This document shows, one piece after another, positions 55,852-64,000 of a DNA stretch of 64,000 nt (its first letter is position 1; the number at the start of each line of letters is the position of its first letter). The DNA lies in assembly GCA_965153355.1 (NCBI GenBank), contig OZ231128.1, positions 18,104,001 through 18,168,000 on the forward strand, given 5' to 3'. This DNA is from Flaccisagitta enflata. Its lineage: Eukaryota; Chaetognatha; Sagittoidea; Aphragmophora. The notes under the pieces were generated by a model. That model saw only the letters and a program-made list of their open reading frames with translations, was not told the DNA's origin and searched no databases. A program made the position numbers and the translations under genes.

Positions 55852-56725
55852 CGTTTTAGTCGCGGAGTAGCGACTCTATAAGAGGCTTTGTCCGTTCGTC
55901 GGTCCGTTGTTCCATTGGTTGGTCCGTTTGTCAGTCCGTTCGTCCGTGGACATGAGTCAAAAAGTGGGAAAACAAGCGTTTTACACCATCTGTTCAAACT
56001 ACCGCCAGGTGGTTTTGAGGAGTACTCTGGATTTTCTGCTTGTTTACACTCAAGATGGACTTCCTGAACTAGGATCCAGCTTCAAAGAAATCTTTCTTGT
56101 GGCGCTTTTTGAGAAAAATCCAAAATTGATAATTTTTCATCTTACACTGCACTTAAAATTTATTGAGTTATTAAAAAGTTTTTTTAGATAGCATATTTGA
56201 ATTCCTGATAAAATTTCCTTTCATTTGATAGGTCTCACAGTATATTTTCATAAAGAAATGAAATTTTCATAAAGAAATGAAATTTTCATTTTTCTAACCA
56301 CCGTTACATTTTGCAATGTGAGCTAAAAAAATGAAAATTTTATACTATTTCAAAAACATATACTGCGACATATCAAATGAAAGGAAATTTCATCAGGAAT
56401 TTAAATCTGTTATCGAAAAATATTTTCTATTAGCCCTGTAAATTCTGAATGCAGAATTTGATGACATAATATCAGTTTTGGACTTTTTTTCAAAAGGCGC
56501 CACAAGAAAGATTTCTTTCAAGCTGGATCCTAGTTAAGAAAATCCATCCAGGGTGAAATTAAGCAAAAAAACCAGAGTACTACTCAAAACCACCTCGCGG
56601 TAGTTTGAATGGATGGTGTTTAGCGGCTTTTCTTGTATGTACGTGGGGGCGTAGGATGTGGATGAGGGTTGGATGCCCCTGCCCACCCCCCATGACGATA
56701 ACGTAACCCCGAGTTACTTTTTTTC
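55852..56725 (-). mobile_element. Hairpin family A element split by a nested fold-back
   Basis: TTTTAG, stem AGTCGCGGAGTAGCGACT, CTCTATAAGAGGC and a GTCCGTTCGTCGGTCCG tract lie at the left. The GTTGGATGCCCCTGCCCACC and CCCCGAGTTAC parts lie at the right (56665-56720). The middle is interrupted by the element at 55987-56630. Confidence 0.78.
55987..56630. mobile_element. Fold-back element nested in a family A copy
   Basis: The left arm begins CACCATCTGTTCAAACTACC and the right arm ends with the inverse GGTAGTTTGAATGGATGGTG. The arms continue through the AGTACTCTGG and GAAAGAAATCTTTC-type words to the centre. TTTA stands next to both ends and may be a 4-bp target duplication. Confidence 0.8.
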
Positions 56726-57012
56726 TGATGTAGTATGTCGTCACTGAGTGAAAGTCTGAAAGATGAAAAGGTGGTGAGCAAGACGATTGTAAGAGGGGCA
56801 AGAGGAGGGGCGATAGAAGAAGAGACGTATAAATGGTCGACATCATTATTCATTAATTATCTCGGTCACCGCAGTTCGACAGCCACGACCATGCAACCAT
56901 CAGACATTCCGCATGCACAGTGGTGAACAAAACGATCACATATATCGAAAAGCCGACATATATCTATAGTATCGAGCTGACAATGAATGATATTGTCATC
57001 GATGATGACTCA

Positions 57013-60000
57013 TCATTGTGTTATTGTCCGTTCCTTGGCTTTGCTGACGTTACATAGCCATTTGATGACTCTGGCGTTGCGTTCTATAACGGAAACATCC
57101 CTGGAGTTGCGACCGGCGAGAGGCCCTCGACCACCGCCGCGACCAAAACCCGCCCCGTCACCGTCTTCGTCGTCACCAAAATCACTTCCCGTCGACCTAT
57201 TCAAAATTGATTTGTTAAATAACTTATTGTACATTGTTGTTGTTTACGAGGATGTTGTTAGAGTTGTTTCTGTTGTTAGTGTATTGTTATTGATGTTGAT
57301 GTTGTTATTGTGTTGATGTTGTTATTGTGTTGTAATTTTATTGTTGTTATTGTGTTGTTATTGTTATTATTGTTAGACACTATTATTGTTTTGTTGTTAT
57401 TATTGTTTTTGTTGTTTTTGTATTGTTGTTGTTATTGTTACGATTGTTATGTTATTGTTATTGTTGTTGTTGTTGTTATTGTTGGTATTGTTGTTATGAA
57501 AGTTGGACAACATTACTATTCAACCCTACTCTAATAAATGATGAGAGCCTTTGGAGCTCTCACTGGTGTTTAATCCGGACCCATCACAACTATCCTTAAA
57601 ATTTCTAAAGAAATATTCCCTCTTCAGAAATTATCACAAGCCTGGTCAAAAGTTATGCGTCATTTAAAAAAAGTCACCAATTTCTGTCTATACATGAGAT
57701 ATGCAGACCACAAGAAAACACTTGATAAATATGTTATTGTTGTTATGTTATTGTTATGTCATTGTCATGATATTGTTGTTATGGTTGCTGATATGTTATT
57801 GTGGTTGTTATCATGTGGTTGTTATCATGTTATTGTTGTTGGTATTATGTTATGGTTTTTGTTACTGTTTTAGTTATTGTTGTTATTTTGTTATGGTCAT
57901 GTTATGGTTGTTGTTATTGTTGTTATTTTGTTATGGTCATGTTATGGTTATTGTTATTGTTGTTTTTTTGTTATGGTCATGTTATGGTTGTTGTTATTGT
58001 TGTTGTTATGGTTCATGTTATTGTTGTTGTTATTGTTGTTGTCATTGTTGTTGTCATTGTTGTTGTTATTGTTGTTGTTATTGTTGTTATATTGTTGTTA
58101 TCGTTGCTGTTAATATTGCTGTTATTGTTGCTGTTATTGTTGCTGCTATTGTTGTTATGGTCGTGGCTGTTGATGTTATATAGGGGGGGGTGGGGTAATG
58201 TGGGCCATTTGCGAACATTTTTTCAGATTTTTTTCATACGCCTTATATTTGAAATTCTGAACTATGCTTGCGATGTAGCATTTATGCATGGCTATTAACC
58301 TACCTAGAAAGAAATTTTGTGAGGGGCCCCTAGGGGCCCCTCTTTTAAAAAAAGGGGGTGGCCCACATTGCCCCACCAAGTGGGGCAATGTGGGCCACCC
58401 TAGTTTTTTAAAAAAACGGAGCCTGTAAGCCCCCATAATCAATTTGTCAGGGGTCAAAACAACATTCTCCAGTACAATATTTGATAAATGGTATCTGCTG
58501 CAGTAGTGCACATTAATATAGTAATGTTAACATGTACCTGTATAACTATATTTTTCATGCCAAGAAATTTGATTGAGTAGCATCATAACGGGTGTTCAAA
58601 TAAAAAGTGTAGGTATTTTCTGAATATTAATATTAATTTATACTTTAAATCAATAATAAAATATCAATTAATACTAAAAAATGTTTTATGGCATGGTAAA
58701 ATAATTTTATGTAAATTATTTATTAAAATTGAATCAATCAAATCTAAAAGACATTTTTTATATATTCCTATTAACACCTATATTAAAAAGCTAGTTTTCT
58801 TAGTTATAACTGGTACTATATTTTGTAAAAAAAATCATTTCTAAATTAAAAATCTGTTTTATCACAATAATATATTTTTAAAAAATTGTGAATTTTACGC
58901 TATATTACATTACACTATATTAAATTAGATTTTTATTAGAATACCCGTTATATAATTTTCAGATAAAAAAATAAGGGCAACTGGGCGAGTTTCATAACCA
59001 GAAAGTCACTTATTTATAATTTATAGATAACATCAAGTGTCCCTTATGCCAAAATTGAGTCTCCTGTGGTGTTGTGAGTCGAAAGTCAACAGTGGCCCAC
59101 ATTGCCCCTTAGGTTCAAGTTGTAATTTGGATACAAAAATCATAGATGGGTGCACCCATATTCCTACTGCTACATCTTTTACGATTCTATTTTCAATTCC
59201 AAGAAAAAACTTTTTTGCAAAATCAATAGTTTTGCTGTTATGAAAAGTTTTGCCGAACAAGTAAAAATGTCACTTTACAAATCAGCGGAAATGATCCAGC
59301 GTTAAGCTGCGCTGCGCCTACAGCGGCTGCAGCAGCCGCAGCGTATTGTTACCATTGCAACTCCTTTACCCACTGTAACTAGCAGGACCATTGGTAAGGT
59401 TGAACTATTGACAGTCAGTTGATGAGCGTGTCACAAAGTTGATGATGTCGATCAAGTGGCCCACATTGCCCCTGTCCCACATTACCCCACCCCCCCCTAG
59501 ATAGCTGATATTTCTTAAGAGGTTTGTTTCCTAGCTGTCCATTTGCCCAGCAATCTAATGAGCTCAAATTCTGTCAAGATCACAAGCTCACCTAATATGT
59601 TCGCTGCCTGTTCTGGGAAATGAGTCTAGTGACGATCCTGAATCTCCATGAGCTTTAGCCGATGACCCGGCTCCTCCTCCGCCCACTGCTCCTCCTCCTC
59701 CTCCGGCGGCGGCCCCGTCGAGGAGTCCCGCGGCGCTGCTGCTTCCGGCGACGCCGCCGCCTAACGCGTCCCAATCCACGCTGTCAGAAGTCGACAACAA
59801 CACGCTCTGATCGATTCCCATCGAATCGAAAAAACGATCCAAATCCGGAGAATGTTTCTGGGATTGTAAAAAAAAAAGAAGTCTGAAAAAAATAATTGGC
59901 GCATAAACAAGAAGTTCGGACAGAAAAATTCAGACAAATTCAGACAGAAATTCAGCCAGATTCAGACAGCTATTCAGACAAAAACATTCAGAAGAGAAAG

Positions 60001-60266
60001 AAAATAGGAAAGAAGGAATGGAAGAATGACTGAATGAATGAATGATAGAATGACGGAAAGAAAGAATGAAAGCAAAAGAAACGGCGAATGATCGGGATTC
60101 TACGCCATACTCAATTCCCCCCATCTGTTCCCCCAACCTGTTGTAGAAGACTGGGTGTGTGTGTGGCGACACCAGCTTTGCCACCGGCGTCTGATTTCGA
60201 TCTTTGCACGCCATGCGAAGCACGGCCAGGAGAGGCCCCACCGATCGACTCCCGCCCACACGCAGT
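57013..60266 (-). CDS. FAM110: FAM110 family protein, C-terminal part
   Basis: Centrosome/spindle-associated protein family. Three exons join in frame: 60138-60266, 59592-59857, 57013-57196 (192 residues plus stop). The first carries GVQRSKSDAGG, matching the family's QRSKSD motif. The second starts HSPDLDRFFDSMGID, corresponding to the family's D-V-E-R-F-F-x-x-x-G-L-D block, followed by a Gly/Ala-rich loop. The last ends VSVIERNARVIKWLCNVSKA, nearly the family's hallmark I-E-R-N-A-R-I-I-K-W-L C-terminus. The three blocks are in family order. The N-terminal half lies upstream or outside the window. The gene is in the same orientation as the GRASP gene downstream. Confidence 0.85.
57237..58180. 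repeat. GTTATTGTTGTT imperfect microsatellite
   Basis: Two blocks (57237-57500 and 57738-58180) of TTG/TTA triplets with ATGGTCATG interruptions, in a FAM110 intron. Confidence 0.93.
58182..59503. mobile_element. 1.3 kb element with GGGGGGTGGGGTAATGTGGG ends
   Basis: The left end (about 58184) GGGGGGTGGGGTAATGTGG is repeated inverted at the right (CCACATTACCCCACCCCCCC, to about 59500), with TA next to both. GTGGCCCACATTGCCCC sub-repeats recur inside both ends (58360-58400, 59090-59110, 59457-59475). It lies inside a FAM110 intron. No transposase was recognised. Confidence 0.75.
58588..58948. mobile_element. AT-rich element nested in the 1.3 kb element
   Basis: Ends ACGGGTGTTCAAATAAAA and the inverse TTATTAGAATACCCGT, with TA next to each. 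The interior is more than 80 percent A+T. Confidence 0.7.
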
Positions 60267-60329
60267 CTGCAATAGGCAAGAGTAAGTTTTCGACTTTTGA
60301 TATGAGGAGCATCGAAATAATACTATTCC

Positions 60330-61115
60330 AGCCTGCCGGGGCCTGAAATCCGGTCTCCGGAGCTTAAATCAGCCCTCTCAGGCCCATAATCCGCCCTCTC
60401 AGGCCCATAATCCGCCCTCTCAGGCCCATAATCCGCCCTCTCAGGCCCATAATCCGCCCTCTCAGGCCCATAATCCGCCCTCTCAGGCCCATAATCCGCC
60501 CTCTCAGGCCCATAATCCGCCCTCTCAGGCCCATAATCCGCCCTCTCAGGCCCATAATCCGCCCTCTCAGGCCCATAATCCGCCCTCTCAGGCCCATAAT
60601 CCGCCCTCTCAGGCCCATAATCCGCCCTCTCAGGCCCATAATCCGCCCTCTCAGGCCCATAATCCGCCCTCTCAGGCCCATAATCCGCCCTCTCAGGCCC
60701 ATAATCAGCCTTCTCAGGCCCATAATCTGCCCACCTAGGTATGAAACCAGCCCTCCCAGACATGAAACCAGCCCTCCCTGGCCAAACTCAGCCCTGAATT
60801 TAGCCCTCTTAAACCTGAAATTGCCTCTCTCAAGACTGAAATCAGCCCTCTCAGACCTGAAATCAGCCCTCACCTGGCTGTAATCAGCCTTCACTGGGCT
60901 GATATCAGCCTTGTTGGCTGAAATCAAACCTATGAGGTTATGAGACATGGTCAGATCCTCTCAGACCCCCTTTCCTCTTACCAGCATATATGGAAATTCA
61001 TCCCCGTGTCCTACAGAGCATCAGCCCGTTAGGGTTGCTGCCCTGCTGTAACCTCACTTCTTCACCCACACTTCACACAAAGTAAGGCAACGGGTATCGC
61101 TGACTATGTGCGATC
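60330..61115 (-). mobile_element. Hairpin family B element with 21-bp minisatellite
   Basis: An array of GGCCCATAATCCGCCCTCTCA (21 bp, about 17 near-identical units, 60375-60730) is followed by degenerate CTGAAATCAGCCCTCTCAGAC units. The head at 61010-61110 (CAGCCCGTTAGGGTTGCTGCC, GGCAACGGGTATCGCTGAC) matches the head at 5305-5396. The 21-bp period gives a 7-residue repeat ORF on the minus strand, probably without meaning. Confidence 0.78.
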
Positions 61116-61560
61116 CTTGGATGACTTGTTTCTCTTTTTTTCCCTTTATTTTATCATCATTTTTCTTCTTTTTCATTAATTTTTCCTTTATTTTCTAGAA
61201 TGAATTAGTGTCCAACAACTTTGGTGTCCCAACAAAAGGTACTGACATGGCACCTGAATATAATTTTACATCAGGACTACTTCAGCATCTAATCTGCATA
61301 TGACAAATACCAAGGAGTTATCCTGGGAAGCGGTGGATTTGACGAGGCCACCATTTGAGCGATGGGGAGTGGGAGAAGCGCGTGATGAGTTTAGACGATG
61401 TCCATTCGTCGCAGAATTATCATTGAGGGTGGTAAACCTACACGTCAAGGAGTCTGGTGGGGAAAATGAAGGAGGAAAGACATCATGAAAATACTGAACC
61501 ACAGAGTATGTGAAGGGTGAGTGAAAAGGCAAGATTTGGAGAGATATTTCAAGCCGGGTG
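61116..61560. other. Unassigned stretch
   Basis: T-rich sequence, then an overlapping ORF pair on opposite strands (61300-61488 and 61266-61565) of no recognised family. Confidence 0.35.
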
Positions 61561-61561
61561 C

Positions 61562-61625
61562 TCAACTACTCTATAAACCTCTATACACGTCGGTCGGTTG
61601 CTCCGTTGGTTATTAGTCCTTCATA
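61562..61625 (-). mobile_element. Hairpin family A fragment
   Basis: CTACTCTATAAACCTC then ACACGTCGGTCGGTTGCTCCG. The terminal stem is lost. Confidence 0.55.
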
Positions 61626-61654
61626 TGATGTGGCCATATTTTCAGGCGATTTAC

Positions 61655-61747
61655 CGTTGCCTTGAGCTGTATGCAAGCCAGATCTGACGTCCGAGAGGTG
61701 ATTCGCAGTCCCCGCGACACGACCATTCTCGCCTTTGTCTTCAGGAC
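61655..61747 (-). CDS. Candidate upstream FAM110 exon
   Basis: A 93-bp interval between an acceptor (TTCCTAG) and a donor (GTAAAT), open in two frames. In the phase 0 frame (RTSDLACIQLKAT near its end) it would splice in frame to the exon at 60138-60266. There is no residue-level match to the family, so the call rests on sites and phase only. Confidence 0.35.
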
Positions 61748-62293
61748 CTAGGAATACCATGTGTTCATACAGATGAAAGGTCAAATAACACCAGTTTACT
61801 AATTATTGTCCCAATATCGCCAGAAGTAGTCGCCGTCAAGGGTATATTTTTTTTTTCTAAAATAGATGGGGATGGACCAAGGCCAAGGAGGATAGACAGA
61901 TGATTGCTCTTTCGTGTATAAATGTAACTATACTCGTTTCTACGGGCTTGTGCCCTTTCGGACTGCTGCGCAAAAAAGAAGCTCGGATTGAGGCGCATAT
62001 ACAAACATAATATGAATGAAAATTTGATGTACGGGGCCCTTAGGATCCAGAGAGGTGAAATATGGTGGACGGATCCAGTAAGTGAAAGGAAATGAAAGGG
62101 AGAACCGACATTTAGCCAACGATCGTCTGGATGATGCAGGGAGCAATCAATCACCCAAGACTTGTTACTTTTAGACCACTTGTTGTCCTTTACTCAGTAC
62201 CATCACAAAGAAAGAAATTAAGACAGAAAGAGATAAAAAGATTGGAGGAAAGAAAAAGATAGAAGACAGACAGAAAAGAAAGAATAGAAAGAG

Positions 62294-62622
62294 CAAGGCC
62301 AAGTAGGCCAACGATGCGTCCTCTTTAAGTGAATGTTTTTTTTTAATGAATGTTTTTTATGAATGAATGTTTTTTATGAATGAATGTTTTTTATGAATAA
62401 ATGTTTTTTATGAATAAATGTTTTTTAATGAATGAATGTCATTTGTAAATGAATAAATGATTCAATGAATGAATTACTCTATGTATGCTTTTTTTCTGGG
62501 TTTGAACCACTTTTCTGTTGAAAAAATGCTTGATTTTGATGTTTTTAATGAATGCGTTACCGACCGACCGACCGACCAACGGACAGAGCCTATTATAGAG
62601 ATGCGAGGGCGCATCTAAAAAG
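62294..62622 (+). mobile_element. Hairpin family A element with internal TGAATGTTTTTTA array
   Basis: AAGGCCAAGTAGGCCAAC head, a 17-bp array of AATGTTTTTTATGAATG (62335-62440), a CCGACCGACCGACCAACGG tract, AGCCTATTATAGAG, then the perfect stem AGATGCG AGGG CGCATCT followed by AAAAAG. It is the clearest case of one family A copy that gained its own tandem array. Confidence 0.82.
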
Positions 62623-62929
62623 AAGATAAGGGCCACCACCGCTTAATGCTCATTCCCATCTCCGAAATCGATCGTATGCGTGCGCGTGTATGCTCATTTA
62701 TCAAAAGTCTCAAGCCACCTTGCACGGGAGAAAAAAGTTAAGGCGATAACTTTCTCTATCTCTCAAAACTCGAAGTCAGGATCGACCAGAAGCGACTCAA
62801 CAAAGTGAAGGAGAAGATAGATAGGCACAACTTCCTACAGCGAATGATTAAAAAGAAGGTTAAAATTTTCTTCTCTCCTTACTCTCGATCTCTCGATGTA
62901 ATATGTTTTATGTATTTACCCTTCCCCTC

Positions 62930-62965
62930 TCCTCCTCCTCCTCCTCCTCCTCCTCCTCCTCTACC
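62930..62965. repeat. (CTC)n microsatellite
   Basis: About 11 CTC triplets. The flanks from 62623 to 63410 hold no gene that I can support. Confidence 0.93.
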
Positions 62966-63408
62966 CCCCTCCCCCTAGATTTCCCTTGATATTTTCGAGA
63001 GTTAAACAACAAAAATCGATGATTTCTATCTTCAAGTTCAACTACTGTTTTCTCACGTACTCATGACTACTGAATCGATGAGCCCAAGTGCGTTAGATTA
63101 AAAAACGCAAACGTCAGAGTTGGTGTACATCATCTACTTGCTACTGTAACTGATAACCCATCTGAAAATCAATTTACTACTGTGTTGATAATCCATTCAG
63201 AAAATATGACACACCATAAAACTGGCGTAAGATGGGCTGCCATCCGGTTTGATCAGTCCGTCCGTCTTCATCCTAAAATCATCATCAATGCTGGGGCAAA
63301 TCTCTGTAGTTGGCGTACTTGTTTTCTTTTGCTCGCGTTCAATCGACTTGTTTGACAGCGCCAGACCTTGCGCGATTGCGCACGAGAAAAAGAATGTGTG
63401 TGTGTGAA

Positions 63409-63713
<305 letters not shown>

Positions 63714-64000
63714 TAGAAAGAAAAAGAAAGGAAGAAAGAAGGATAGAATTAAAGATGATGATAAGGATAGAAAGAGAGCGAGGCGGAAAGGCAGGCAGAA
63801 GGATGAAAGAAGGGAGAAGGGAGAATGACAGACACAAAAGGGAGAAAGAGCAAGAAACACCTTCCGACAATCGATATCCATTATCCAAGGGCAGAGCACG
63901 AAGAAGTTCGAAGACCCTCATCGTCGTCGTTGCTACTGTCGTAGTTACGCAAAAATCTTAGTTTATGTTGCTCCGGTCTGCCACTGAGCTTGTCGAGGAA

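Noticed and set aside
57655-58298. Val/Leu/Cys-rich ORFs resembling membrane proteins
   Set aside because: Translations of the GTTATTGTT microsatellite inside a FAM110 intron.
60323-60948. 7-residue repeat protein (ADYGPER units)
   Set aside because: The 21-bp array lies upstream of a FAM110 acceptor in an intron, next to a mobile-element head. The frame-neutral period makes the ORF expected.
63268-63370. N-terminal FAM110 exon
   Set aside because: One minus-strand frame has RLNASKRKQVRQ, loosely like the family's R-L-E-A-D-K-A-K motif, and another frame has a KYAN word. No single frame carries both with good splice sites, so support is too weak.

Overview
The window is animal nuclear DNA, most likely from a bilaterian invertebrate. 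Its genes are intron-rich and match metazoan families: a LAR-type receptor tyrosine phosphatase, a kainate/AMPA-class ionotropic glutamate receptor, a GRASP55/65 Golgi stacking protein and a FAM110 protein. Coding exons cover only about 10 percent of the sequence. The rest is mostly microsatellites, minisatellites, short inverted-repeat transposons and larger composite elements. I cannot name the species, and all homology calls come from reading the translated sequence, not from a search.

Layout. 0.7-3.05 kb, minus strand: five exons for Ig domains 1-3 of a LAR-type phosphatase; the rest of the gene lies outside the window or was not found. 3.2-12.5 kb: no gene seen. This stretch holds a minisatellite composite bounded by inverted repeats (3.4-6.3 kb), a 2.4 kb palindrome with a hAT-like insertion in one arm (7.1-9.55 kb), and several small elements. 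13.16-20.12 kb, plus strand: a complete 13-exon ionotropic glutamate receptor (1242 residues as read) with mobile elements in four of its introns. 20.1-24.3 kb: intergenic. 24.33-51.94 kb, minus strand: the GRASP gene in 12 exons. One of its introns (33.1-50.4 kb) is swollen by satellites, transposon remnants and a second partial copy of exon 6. 57.0-60.3 kb (perhaps to 61.75 kb), minus strand: the C-terminal part of a FAM110 gene. 61-64 kb: repeats.

The genes look like ordinary single-copy genes and do not form a pathway; the receptor and the GRASP gene are tail to tail. The most unusual content is structural. (1) About twenty dispersed copies of a short element end in a hairpin whose stem changes in compensating pairs (AGTCGCG/CGCGACT, AGTTGCG/CGCAACT, AGATGCG/CGCATCT, AGGTGC/GCACCT). 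(2) Two further element families have covarying hairpins and carry tandem arrays. (3) A palindromic element sits exactly at a splice donor of the receptor gene, leaving a GC donor. (4) A truncated copy of GRASP exon 6 fused to a palindromic satellite is 54/55 identical to the real exon, while the flanking intron is clearly diverged. (5) Arrays with units of 13, 14, 16 and 19 bp stay open in several reading frames and produce long false ORFs.
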